Of a stretch of DNA of 64,000 nucleotides, positions 1 to 10,213 are shown in pieces. Origin of the DNA: Maratus speciosus (taxonomy: Eukaryota; Arthropoda; Arachnida; Araneae; Salticidae); NCBI GenBank assembly GCA_963932465.1, contig OZ010791.1, positions 152,441,915 to 152,505,914 of the forward strand, given 5' to 3'. Under the pieces are notes generated by a model. It was not told the DNA's origin. It did no database searches and saw only the letters and a list, made by a program, of their open reading frames with translations. A program made the translations under genes and the position numbers. Position 1 is the first letter of the stretch. Every line of letters starts with the position of its first letter.

Positions 1-1139
1 TAATATCCTGGTTTGTTTGTTTTTTTTCTAAAGAAATAAAGTCCTATTATTTTTGCGAGATCTTGGACACACGAATCTAGAAATACTGTTGAATGGGGAA
101 GTTTTTTTTTACAAGAAATCCCTGGCTACAACTACAGGTGAATTTAACTTTTTTACGGCAGGGTGCATTTTATGCAGTAATCCCAGAATTTAAAAAAAAC
201 TGCAGATAAGTAATTTCATTAGTTAGTAGCAAAAATAACAAAATTAACAGATATTATTTGCAGCTCATCTTGCATTTGTATTTAAAAAATTACTGTTAAT
301 CACCAAAATCTAGACTTACCCACATGTATGTGTATGCTATCCAAAAAGATTATGAAAATGAGTTAAAACCCAATCATACATACATACAGAATAAATATAA
401 GGATAGCCAGTTATATCTGAAATCCTCAAAATATTTAAATAATAGCATTATTACCTCTCAGTGGGGATTATTAGCTTTCAATGGTTCACTTTTTTTTTCT
501 TTTTAAGAAAAGTTCTGCTGCCTTTACAATACCTAATTATTATTATTATTTTTTTAGTATATGTGAGTTACAAAATTAACTATTCAACCTATACCGAAGC
601 AGCCCTTGTTGTGTTTAACATTTTTATACCAATTAGTTATTTTTTTCTTATGCATTCATTTATAATTTAGTTGTTGAGCAGATGTCACTCTTTCATTCTT
701 CTTTAACTCGAGATTGCTATTAATTTATTATTACAAAAGTAGAATGAGAAACTAGGACGCTGACTATTTATTCTTTTACTTGCAGAAATTTATTACACTT
801 GCTACGTTTATTTTATATAAAATAATGCATAAATTGATTTCCTAAAGAAAATTATTACATTGCAAATTATATTCGATTTAAATATCATTTTTAAATGAAA
901 CTGTTTTATGTTGGATAAATCAATGCTTTTCACTAACTTAACTGTTTTTAATTTTTTACAATACTCAGGAATTAAGCTTGGAAACAATTATTTAAAGCTC
1001 TTTTTTTGTTGTTGTTGTTTATTCATAAGTCAAAAATACCTGTAGAAACTTCCCAACTATGTTCATCTTAGATTTTAATAATTTTTTTGACATTTTAAAC
1101 ATTTAGAATTTTTTTTTATTTTAATCAATGATTTAAAAA
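1..1139. other. AT-rich stretch with no supported gene
   Basis: Non-coding AT-rich DNA with short homopolymer runs. The small open frames at 324-506 and 461-670 are rich in I, F, Y and L, as expected from translating AT-rich DNA, and show no domain. I see no RNA gene or bounded repeat here. Confidence 0.6.
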
Positions 1140-1212
1140 AAAAAAATCAGTTGACTAAAATCACGATTTAATCGCTGATTTAAATCAACTGATTAAAATC
1201 GTTGACACCCTA
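1140..1212. repeat. hAT-like MITE terminus (fragment)
   Basis: The segment is built from repeated palindromic words of the GATTTAAATCA type and ends in GTTGACACCCTA. On the other strand this reads TAGGGTGTCAAC, the style of a hAT terminal inverted repeat. I found no partner end upstream, so this looks like a truncated copy. The family assignment rests only on the terminal motif and the nested palindromic words. Confidence 0.4.
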
Positions 1213-1554
1213 TTGCCAACATTTTATAAAATTCAAAGTATGATAATTCAGTAAGATTTAGGCTTATAATGCAATTTTTAGGACTGTATTTGTCAGTACG
1301 TGAAGGAAATTTTTCTAAATATAACTTACACCGTGGTGGACAAAATTGTAGACATTTTTTGAAATTTTCATGTTTTATAACTTTGTGTGATTGAAGAATA
1401 TAATAAATTTCACTTAAATACAAATGTTTATATATCAAATTCAAGGAAATTTAATGTACAATTTAATAAAAAAACACAATTAAAATATCTGCTTTATAAA
1501 CAAAAGCTACGCTTACAAAAAGTAAGATCTATCTTAGATCTCATTGTATTTTAA

Positions 1555-2063
1555 CCCTTAAATGCCGGGTGTTGCTTTTCGGCAACATACCCAATTTAGG
1601 CTCTAAAATACTATCAGAATAATATTGAAGCTATAATGCCTAATGTTGCCAATAAAATACATTCTGAAAACATTATTAAATCGATTTTCAACATGTAGAT
1701 GGCAACACTTGTGCTGTTTAAGAATAAAGATATATTTTTTTTTTTCAATTGTTGCTACTTGTTCTTTTTGTTTTGTTTGGAAGCTTGCAAAATACCGTAT
1801 TTTGTTATGCAGTGAGCAAGTGAAATTTATTTCTTATTATAGTTCCTAAAATTCTTGTGTGTTTAATATTAAACAATTTTATCAAGGAAAATTATTTTTT
1901 TAATTAAAGACCAGTATTACCGATTAGTAACAAACTGTTTTTTAGCGGTAAACCATACTTAAAACAAAATGACTGTTTTAAGTATTTTTCCCATAATTTA
2001 TTTAAAAAATGAAAGCCGAAGAACATTATTACAATGATTTTTGAAAAATCAGGCATTTAAGGG
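1555..2063. mobile_element. TTAA-flanked piggyBac-like MITE nested in the Tc1 copy
   Basis: The element starts CCCTTAAATGCC and ends GGCATTTAAGGG, a perfect 12-bp terminal inverted repeat. It is flanked on both sides by TTAA (1551-1554 and 2064-2067), the target duplication of piggyBac-type transposases. It is 509 bp long with no coding capacity, so it would depend on a transposase elsewhere. It sits 24 bp beyond the stop of the Tc1 transposase frame and inside the Tc1 boundaries, so it inserted after the Tc1 copy. Confidence 0.75.
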
Positions 2064-2090
2064 TTAAAGTTACGCTTACACATTCATATT

Positions 2091-2744
2091 CTATATTTAG
2101 TAGGATACCCCTTGTTTTTTATTACAGCTTCACGGCGTCTTTTCATTGAAAGAACTAGTGTTTGGAGTTCATCCTTTTTAATCACATGATGCCAAGAATC
2201 AATTATAGCTTCAATAAGTTGCGTTTTATTAGACGCTTTTTTGTACAAGGATTTTCAAACGTCGCCTCAAATTTTCTATAGAATTCTGATCAGGGATGTT
2301 TCCTGGCCAGGGTAATAATTGTATGCTTTTATTTTTAAACCATTCTTTGCGTATTTTGGACGTATGGCATGGAGCTAAATCCTGCTGAAAGATAAATGGT
2401 GCTTTATGGGGAAGATATGATGGAAGGTATCAATTTTAGTACCAGACGACAGTTTCGATGTATTTTTTTGCATTCTGACTGCTATCAATCACTTGAATGC
2501 GGCCCACACCATCTCCAGACATACAAGCCCAAATCATGACATTTGTTGTGTTCTTTGTAGTTGCTTCAATGCAATCAGGATGCAGCTCTTCCCCTACTCT
2601 ACGTCTCACATATTTTCACCATCACTACCAAAGAGCGATATTTTACTCTCATCGCTCCAGATTATTTGCTTCCACTGATTTTCTGACCAATTAATGTGTC
2701 CTTTTGCCCACTGAACTCTTTTCTTGCGTTGCTGAAGATTTAAT

Positions 2745-2778
<34 letters not shown>

Positions 2779-3152
2779 CCCCTCAGAATATCAACTTTTA
2801 GTCCAACACCTACTAATCTTCTCCTGATTGTTCTTGAGCTAACTGAAATACTCATTGCATTCATTTCACATCTAACAGCATCTGATGAAATTTTTCTATC
2901 TTTGATATTTGAGGCATATCCTTTTTATCTTTCTATCATCAGAAGCACTTGTGCATTTTTTTCGGCCTGATCTTGCCTTATTTGTCACTGATTTAGTTTC
3001 TTCATAACGTTGCACAGCTTTCGTACGCCAGATAAAGTGACTGATCCACCAACCTGTCTTGCAATTTCAGCATAAGAGAGACCATTTTCTCTCAATATGA
3101 CAATTTTGTTTCTTTTTGTGGGTTTCCAATCAGTTCTTGTTGTTGATGACAT
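2091..3152 (-). pseudogene. Tc1-family DDE transposase pseudogene
   Basis: On the minus strand the remnant begins with an ATG at 3152 and an N-terminal helix-turn-helix-like stretch (RENGLSYAEIARQVGG). Further on it shows IIWSDESKISLFG around 2620-2660 (first catalytic Asp region), then QQDLAPCHTSKIR near 2370-2390 (second Asp region), then WPGNIPDQNSIENL near 2275-2305 with the final Glu. This spacing is characteristic of Tc1 transposases (DD34E), which cut and paste DNA at TA. A 33-T run at 2746-2778 interrupts the frame, and several frameshifts and lost codons make it non-functional. The reading ends with TAG at 2091-2093. Confidence 0.85.
2746..2778. repeat. Poly-T tract within the Tc1 pseudogene
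   Basis: A run of 33 T residues lies inside the transposase remnant and breaks its reading frame. It may be slippage expansion or a retroposed tail; no insertion boundary is visible. Confidence 0.85.
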
Positions 3153-3599
3153 TGTTTTAAATTATTTGCATTAAGAAAAAATAAATAATTTTAATTTTTT
3201 TTTATTATTTAGTTACACTAGTATTCACCCTTCTGCAAAATTCATTCCAGCAAAATACCGCTTTTACAAATCAAAACATACTACAGTTTAGTTACTGACA
3301 TTTAATTGGTTCGTTCTCAGAACAGTCATTGTGATTGGCTAGGAAGCTTTTATTACAATTCAGCATTCATGACTTATTCTGTTTGTATTTTAGACTGAAG
3401 TAAGTGTAACTTTTCTTGTAATGCGAATATTTCGATTGTTTTTTGTTATTGTTATTAAATTCTACATTAAATTTCCTAGAACTTGATATATAAACATTTG
3501 TATTTAAGTGAAAATTAATATATTCTAATAAGCACACAAAGTTATAAAACATGAAAATTTCAAAAAAATGTCCGCAATTTTGGCCACCACTTTTTGGTT

Positions 3600-5130
3600 C
3601 CGGGGACAGTATGAAAAATTACATTTCGTAATAAAAAAAAAAACGTAAATGGATTTTCATACCATGACGAACAAAATATCAAGCATTTTTGTTACTGGGT
3701 CTTTACCTATAAACTAAGAGTTTTTAATTATCTATTGGTCAATAAGAATGGGAGACCCGGTATATTTTTAAATATGTGTTCACTCATGTCTTTCAAATAA
3801 ATTGTCTCTCTCTTAGAATTAAAATAAAACTATAAAATATTGTTAACGTGAAAGGTGCTTTAGAAAACGAAATTTAAAGTTATTTTTGTGTGAACATTTT
3901 CTTTTGTCTTTTATGTCTTTTTTTTTTTTCCATGTAAAAAATTTTTTTCAAAATGTTTTGCTTTTTTTCTAATGTATTTTCGTTTCTTGCATTTGATGTT
4001 TATGTGTTCATGATTTACACAAGTTTTAAAAATATGATTCTATCTGAAAATCATTGAATTTAAAAGAAAGCTCTTCACATAAATTTTGAAAGAATACATA
4101 CTCTTTCACTTTAATTTTTATTTGTGTTTTCTGCGATAGCGATAAAAAGAAAAAAAAAAATATTTTTGCTTGCCAAAGTCCGTTCCCCCCACCCCCTCCC
4201 ATTTCCTTATTTATACTTCCTTCTTGCTTTTAAGATTTCTGCGTAATCAGCTATTCTTTTAAACTCGGTGTCTACCCCCCCCCCCCTTTTTTTTATCGAC
4301 TCATTGCTGAGTTTTTATTTATACTGTCAAAACTTTGACAGCTTATCATGATTTCTTTGAAAAGTTTTCATTGGTAATATCACAGCATTTGTCATTTTTA
4401 CACTATTTTTAGTGAAATAAACTTTATTTGACTGTAATGATTCCTATTTTAACGAAATTTAGTAATATCACGGTATGTAACTATTTCTTTTTTCGTGTGT
4501 GTTCACTAACAATTAGTATGATTACTTTTCCTTTTTCATTATATTTTCCGTAGACTTTACCTTCAGTTTCTGTTTGAGTATCATCGTAATTTTTGCGAAT
4601 TTCTACTTTTTGGCTTTCGTATTTTAAAATATTTTCTTTCCCCTTTTTCAACATTTTGTTATTTTTGTTTAATCTTTTGTTCATTAGTTGTTTTTGACAC
4701 CTCATCTTTTTTCCTTCATGCTTTTTATGCGTAAGTTTTTCGCATTTACTATGTACTGTGAAAAAGACAAATGTATGAAATATATTTAATTCGGACTGTA
4801 GAGCAATATTTAACAGTGTCAGATTAGTAAGGTTGGGTTTTTTACCGTAAAAATCCAGAAAAAGTGGTAAAATCATTCTAAATTACTGTTAGCTTCTGTT
4901 TATTAACCAATATATATCAATTGAATATATATTGAATTGAGTATATATGTAATTGAATATATATCATTCAGTGTTTATTATTATTTGTCCCTAATTTATC
5001 TATCTATCTATATATGTATATGGAACCTATTATATACTATCTTTAATTAAGTGTAAATATTCAAATAATAAAAGTATGAGCAACAAATATATGTTTGACT
5101 TACAAAATGTCATACATAAATTCATATATT
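3600..5130. other. AT-rich stretch with no supported gene
   Basis: Non-coding sequence with poly-C/T runs (4186-4200, 4276-4293) and short ATCT and TATA microsatellites near 4915-5035. The longest open frame (minus, 4481-4876, 131 codons) is a lysine- and asparagine-rich product with no domain and no splice or promoter context. I treat it as chance. Confidence 0.55.
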
Positions 5131-5135
5131 TTTAG

Positions 5136-5351
5136 CAGGGTTGCCGGCTTTTAGCCAGGCCAAAAAAAGCCGACCGGCTTTTTTTGGTTTTAACCACCAC
5201 TTGAAGTTTGTTTACAGTTAATTCGTTTTAAATTTGGATCAATTAATTTTTAATACACTTATAAATATTTTCTGCTAAAAGAAGTTATGGATTTCTATTA
5301 AATTTTGTCAAATAAATAACTTCTAGAAGACAGCTGTGAAGGCATTATGTC

Positions 5352-5446
<95 letters not shown>

Positions 5447-5507
5447 TTACAGCTTTAATTCATAATATTACGGTTTTTGATGGTGGTAGGTTATGTTTAA
5501 TTATTGG

Positions 5508-5583
<76 letters not shown>

Positions 5584-6434
5584 ATTGAAAAGAGTATAAG
5601 TTAGGCACCAAACTCGTGTTTTGAAATTCTATATTACACAGCCCCACATATAACTACACATTTTAAAGATTATATTTAATTAATGGCAAAATGTAGCGCA
5701 TCAAAATGGAAATATTCTTATGTGTCCATATCGAGAGATTAAGTTATAATATGTTAAAAGAGAAATTAGAAAGCATGTAATGTTTGAGGAGAGTGGTACA
5801 TAAGTGTATAAAAAATAGAGCATTTAAACAAGAAAAAAAAAATCTCTAAATAAAATTTTGAAAAGTTTGTTGCTAAGCATATTCGTGCATATGCTATTCA
5901 TAATGTTTTTAATAGTGAGAAATTGTGTTTTTATTGATATGACTATATATAATTTTAAATGTTTACTAGAAATAAAATAAGACTTGTATATTAATAGCTC
6001 TTAAAATTAAGTAATAAAACATGTAACTAACTAGCCATTGTCCTCTTTACTTTTACAAAGCAGTAAAAATGAAAAAATTGGCAGTTGGTATTGTCCTTTT
6101 AAAATTTAGCTGACATATTTGCAATTCTGACTACAAATCACTAGCAAAATTATCTAAATTTTATTCCAGTATTAATGTCCTCATTATTGAGAAATTGGTT
6201 TACTTATTAAATTCTGAATCAATTAAATGTCATTAAAACTAATTAAATACACTTTAAAATGTGTAGTTTATAATTACAATGCTTCATTGTATAAAAGCCA
6301 ATTATGGCCAAAAAAGACCAATTTTGGCCAAAAAAAGCCAATTTTGGCCAAAAAAAGCCGGTTAAAACCAATAAAAGCCATCGGCCTAGCTTTTTTTTAT
6401 TTTTTTTATTTTAGCTGGCTTTTTTGCAACCCTG
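5136..6434. mobile_element. hAT-type non-autonomous element, TSD ATTTTTAG
   Basis: The left end is CAGGGTTGCCGG and the right end is GCAACCCTG, typical hAT termini. The 8-bp target duplication ATTTTTAG is exact on both sides (5128-5135 and 6435-6442). Near each end are repeated GGCTTTTT/AAAAAGCC and TTGGCC words that allow both ends to pair. The element is 1.3 kb with no transposase frame. It contains a later insertion or expansion of poly-A, (TA)n and a 63-bp core (5355-5580). Confidence 0.85.
5355..5580. repeat. Compound A(n)-(TA)n-core-(TA)n microsatellite unit
   Basis: A poly-A tract of about 40 bp is followed by a (TA)n tract to 5445, a unique 63-bp core (5446-5508) and a second (TA)n tract to about 5580. 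The core is identical over all 63 bases to the reverse complement of 29320-29382. This is the layout of core-plus-microsatellite mobile repeats such as the mini-me elements of Diptera. Whether this one moves by itself is inferred. Confidence 0.75.
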
Positions 6435-6518
6435 ATTTTTAGCTGTTATGTAATCTATCTATCTATATTTATATATCATCATTGTGTATAGTTCACATAT
6501 TATTTTTTTAAGGTATTT

Positions 6519-6915
6519 CAGGGTCGATGTAGGGTTTTTTTCTTGGGGCCCATTTTGTCAAAAGCAAAAGTTATTTTTATGAAATTTATTACATTTTTGT
6601 AAAAAATAACATTTTGTAATGAAAGATGAAATCCAGTTAAGAATTAATAATAACTTACTCAAGTCCTTCTACTAAAAGGAGTTTTGTTTGCAATTTTCAC
6701 ATTTTCAATCTAACAACAACAACAAATGAAGAGTATGTTCGTATAGAGTGAAAATTTGTGAAAGGGCCTATTTTATTGAAAGGAATTTTGTGAAGGGGCC
6801 TGTAATAATTAAAGTGATTTTTGTGAAGGGGCCTATTTTATAAAATGGATTTTTGTGAAAATGTCCTAAATAGGCCTCAAATTTTGCTTTTGCAAATTTT
6901 GCTTAGAAACCCCTG
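6519..6915. repeat. Possible hAT-like MITE with internal 33-bp tandem repeats
   Basis: The left side starts CAGGGTCGATGTAGGG and the right side ends AAACCCCTG, a loose inverted match. An AGCAAAAG/CTTTTGC pair sits inside both ends. The interior has three to four diverged copies of a unit containing TTTTGTGAAGGGGCCT, spaced about 33 bp. I could not find an 8-bp target duplication, so the boundaries are uncertain. Confidence 0.4.
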
Positions 6916-7839
6916 CATTTTATTATTTACCAAGTTGAGTCAAGTATTCGTAACTGAAGCTCAGCCTGTTAACTTGTGTCTATGAGATTCAGAGAACTTA
7001 TCGTACCGTAGAAGTCTGCACCAGCCGGATTTTCCATGCTCGGTTTAAAAACTAAACGTTTGGCCCGGGCCATACAAAAATTAGTGAAAACAGGCCCGGC
7101 CCGTGCAAAAATCAATTAAACGAGTCCCGATCCGACTCGACTCAATTTCTACAAAAAATTTCGATTTTTTTTCTTAACGTACAATTAAGATTCTTTGAAA
7201 AAATACTGTATACATATTTATGCGGAAATTTTACGGTATATATTTTAGATTACTCTGTGTTGTTGTTATTATTGCTATTATTATTATTACGAGTTGGAAC
7301 CCATCGGAATTCGACGAACGAAAATGTTTAGAAAGGAACTGTTAGATCGAATTTATAATAAAACCTAAATATTGCATTGAGATATAAAATTACTGTTAAC
7401 ATGTGTTTACAAGTAGATTTGTTTACTAAACTCTCCAACATTACACTTAATACATTAATTGTTCAGTTGATAGTTAATTATAATGAATTGCCTAATTTTA
7501 TAATCTAGAAAATTACAGAAAAACAAAAATGCTAACAAGAAATCTGTAAATAAAGCAATTCCAAATAATAAGAAACCCGGCATAAAAACATGGAAACTTA
7601 ATAACGAGTAAATAAAAGAGTACGATTTAAGTATTTTTCTTAACTTTAATTTTTTTCCCTGTATAATAATTGCCAGATGCACAAAGTAGGAGTTACGGAG
7701 AGGTTATTTCAGTGTTTGGCGTTGGAAAGACTTTCTTACCCCCCTCTTTCTCAGGAGTTTAAAAATCCTTATTCGATTGAAACTCTGATCTTAACACTTG
7801 CATCTTAATCATTTGATATGCTAATTTCTGTCCATTTTT
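6916..7839. other. Intergenic stretch with a CCCGGGCC-rich repeat fragment
   Basis: Around 7060-7140 there are clustered GGCCCGGGCC and GGCCCGGCCCG words beside CGAGTCCCGATCCGACTCG-like sequence, probably an eroded MITE end. The rest is AT-rich with an ATT microsatellite near 7267. No coding region is supported. Confidence 0.45.
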
Positions 7840-8983
7840 AACACTTTCCAACAAAGTTGAAAAGTGTTTATGATTTCGGTTTGTCTGTCTGTCCGTCTGT
7901 CCGCGATCTAACTCTCGTAAATATACTTGTATTGCCCTGAAATTTTTGGATGCTATTGACGTTTACCCTAGCACGATTCCTATTTCAAATTAAGTTTGCA
8001 GCATGTTTAGTTTATTTACAGGGACAGTTAAAAGTATATGCTGTGCAGAGAATAGTTATTATTCATTTATAGGGCCACACAAAAGAATTCCGTTACATAA
8101 TGGTATTTGGGGGGGGGGGGGGTTGTTTGCGGCGTATTTTAAGTATGTTGCTATTTCATATATAATGAAATTGATATACGTTGCTGAGGCTGATATACGT
8201 TATTTCATGTATAATACGAAGTGCATAGCATTTGCAGGGACACACAAAAAATTTCAGACAAGTATATTCTATCCGCAGTATTGTATATTAGCGATGATGG
8301 CAGGAAATGCATTTTTAATTATGATATCAACTTTTTAAGTTTCACTATATTTATGCATACTGTACGGTGTGTATAAATTCTATAGTTGATATACAGGGCT
8401 ACACAAAAGAATTCATAAAGGTTACTGAGCGTAAATTCCTTAAAGGTGGTTTTTAAACGAGCTATGCATTTTTATGCTGAACTGCATTTAGTTTACTAAG
8501 AAATGTTTCTAGAATATAGATAAAATGATATACAGGGCCACGCAAAGAATTGTATGCATGGCCATCTATGGATGAAATTTCTGGAAATGTGATTTTAATA
8601 GTTTTAAGATTGTTTTAGTTTGAATTAAATTTTAGCTAAATAGTGGCATGTAATAAAGATCTTAGGTAAAGTACAGGGCTGAACAAAAGTATTCAAGTAT
8701 GTTTCCATCTATTTGTATAAATTGCTGAAAGAGAAATTTCAACCTGTCACGCGTTTTCTTATAAACAAAATTTTTCCATAGTATATATATATCAACCTAC
8801 AGATCAAATACAGGGCTGTTCAAAAGAATTGTAATACATATTTGGCTATAGATGGTAACTGCTGAGATCAGTTTTTCAAATGTTTTATCTGTTTTCTAAA
8901 ATGTTTACTTAGTTATCTAATGTATCTTATTTCCCTAAATAACGAAGTTTTGATAAAGATTTCAGGAAGTGTTGGAAAGTGTT
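7840..8983 (+). mobile_element. Helentron-like non-autonomous element (HINE/DINE-1 type), copy A
   Basis: The left end is a 13-bp arm AACACTTTCCAAC followed by an imperfect reverse copy, forming a terminal hairpin. Next come TATGATTTCGGTT and a (GTCY)n microsatellite (about 7882-7903). The right end carries GTTGGAAAGTGTT (8971-8983), the exact reverse complement of the left arm. In between are diverged tandem repeats anchored on ACAGGGCYACACAAAAGAATT. Subterminal inverted repeat, hairpin, GTCY microsatellite and central tandem repeats of about 150 bp are the described hallmarks of DINE-1 and related Helentron-associated elements, which move by a rolling-circle Rep/helicase supplied in trans. 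Confidence 0.7.
8019..8835 (+). repeat. Central tandem repeats of HINE copy A
   Basis: The anchor CAGGGMC/CAGGGCT followed by ACAAAAGAATT-like sequence recurs at about 8019, 8071, 8235, 8394, 8533, 8674 and 8811. Most spacings are 137-164 bp. The units are strongly diverged outside the anchor. The open frame at 8003-8338 lies in these repeats and is not a gene. Confidence 0.65.
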
Positions 8984-9179
8984 TCCTAATTTATGCTTAA
9001 CGCATGATTTTTCTTTCTTGTTCCTTTTCATTTCTGTAAGTCATTTGAGTGTGTGCGAATGTGTACTATATGTGAATGTGTATTATTTCATGCTCGTACG
9101 CAAGCGTGCCATTTTAAATGTCCGTCTCAAGAACCTTAAAACAATGCAACCATTCTTCAAAGTCTCATCTCTCTCTCTC

Positions 9180-9440
9180 TCCCCCCAATTCCTTCGTAGC
9201 CCATTTTATTTGCCATCTCTGTCACCCATAGCTTCATTTTTTATTCGTTCCACTCTGTCGATTCACCCGCCGCTAGGGAGTGAAGTAAACTTGGATCGAA
9301 CTACCTACCTGGTTGAGATCGTGTCGTACCTACCAAGTCGGGCTGTTTCGTTCTTCATAACGAGTTAAAAAGGCGCGGGAGAAAGGTGGCTGTTGTATGT
9401 TTCCTCTTTTACCGCGTGGGCCTCTTCCTCTTCTTTTTTT
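9180..9440. promoter_or_regulatory. CpG-richer block, possible promoter or 5' UTR
   Basis: This is one of the few stretches with near-even base composition and many CpG dinucleotides (CCGCCGCTAGGG, GTGTCGTACC, GGCGCGGGAG, CCGCGTGGG). It begins after a CT-rich run at 9167-9187 and lies 0.6-0.9 kb upstream of the candidate exon at 10055. Such composition would fit an unmethylated promoter or 5' UTR. No core promoter element is certain, so this is an inference from composition and position. The open frames at 8979-9368 and 9330-9527 have no recognisable domain. Confidence 0.3.
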
Positions 9441-10054
9441 TTTTCTAAGAGAACTGCGCAAAAAACTCTGAAAGTCAATTTTTTTTTTCATAATATAGAT
9501 TTGTGACTCATGTTTGGGATCGGGCATACATCACGCCATCTGACATAGGAAACTAATAATACATTGTGCTGTGTCTCCCTTTTCTTCGAAAGATGATTAC
9601 TGTGTTTTAAGTGATAGTGAGTGTAAACTTGCTCCTGCTGACGAATGCATCATTTAGAAGTTATGTTTCTGGGCTTAGTATACTCTACGTAAAACAATCC
9701 AAAATCGCCACGGATTTCGGAAATAATTTTTTGAAATGTTCGACAGTCTCGTAATGTTGGGCGAGTCGATGAATTTTAGATTATTCTTTCTGTGTAATTT
9801 GTGTAAATATGGTGTAATATAGAAATTTAAAGCGTTTTCTGTTATTATTCTGGATTTTTGTTATAACTTGTTTTCCTTTGTCTTATGTTAGCTAGCCAAT
9901 TTTATTTGCTCAGCCAAAAAAAATCAAAACTTTATTAAAATGAGACTGGAGAACAATTTGCCGCTACATTTGGGATTATTTTCACTAGTTCAAATATCAT
10001 TTACTATATTTTCGACCAGTTATTTAGAGTGATTACTGCAAGAAACAATTTTCT

Positions 10055-10207
10055 ATGTTGTGCGGCATGCCCACCAGGTTCGAAGTATCACCGAACCGCG
10101 GAAACTTTAATAACTGCACTATGCCTCCGGCATGGGGCTATCAGCACCAGCCTCAATTTTTAAAATGGAGAACATGGGCGCAGCCTGCGAGACCTGCGCA
10201 TAGTTTG
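10055..10207 (+). CDS. Candidate first coding exon of an unrecognised gene
   Basis: A 51-codon open frame starts at ATG 10055, with a second in-frame ATG at 10067. An in-frame TAG lies upstream at 10025-10027. The frame runs into a strong 5' splice donor (G|GTGAGT, donor at 10208) in phase 0. The product is compositionally unlike the AT-driven frames elsewhere: it is rich in P, W, Q, R and G (for example PPAWGYQHQPQ and WRTWAQPARPAH), with GC-rich codons. I do not recognise the protein. The next exon is not visible in this window, so any intron would be very long. It could also be a transposon fragment or a rare chance frame. Confidence 0.4.
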
Positions 10208-10213
10208 GTGAGT

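Larger units (their letters stand above)
1329..3592 (-). mobile_element. Tc1-like element, decayed, with long TIRs and a nested MITE
   Basis: Two inverted arms of roughly 190 bp (about 1329-1517 and 3400-3592) match well over most of their length. Each arm starts near GTGGTGGCCAAAATT-type sequence, common at Tc1-family ends. Between them lies a minus-strand Tc1 transposase remnant (2091-3152). The left side also holds a separate TTAA-flanked element (1555-2063), so the original Tc1 copy was about 1.75 kb, close to the usual size. A TA lies just outside the left arm; the right end is less clear. Long TIRs like these are known in several Tc1 groups such as Minos. Confidence 0.8.

Noticed and set aside
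4481..4876. 131-codon minus-strand open frame as a gene
   Set aside because: Lys/Asn/Glu-rich product of AT-rich DNA, no domain, no splice or promoter context. A frame of this length can arise by chance in 64 kb of A+T-rich sequence.
5347..5604. Open frame with Lys and Tyr-Ile repeats
   Set aside because: It is a translation of poly-A and (TA)n microsatellites.
8003..8338. 111-codon frame as a small gene
   Set aside because: It lies within the central tandem repeats of a Helentron-like element and contains a poly-G tract read as glycines.
8979..9368. 129-codon frame upstream of the candidate exon
   Set aside because: Starts at the HINE boundary, is Leu/Ser/Phe-rich from CT-rich sequence and has no domain. 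The DNA may be regulatory instead.
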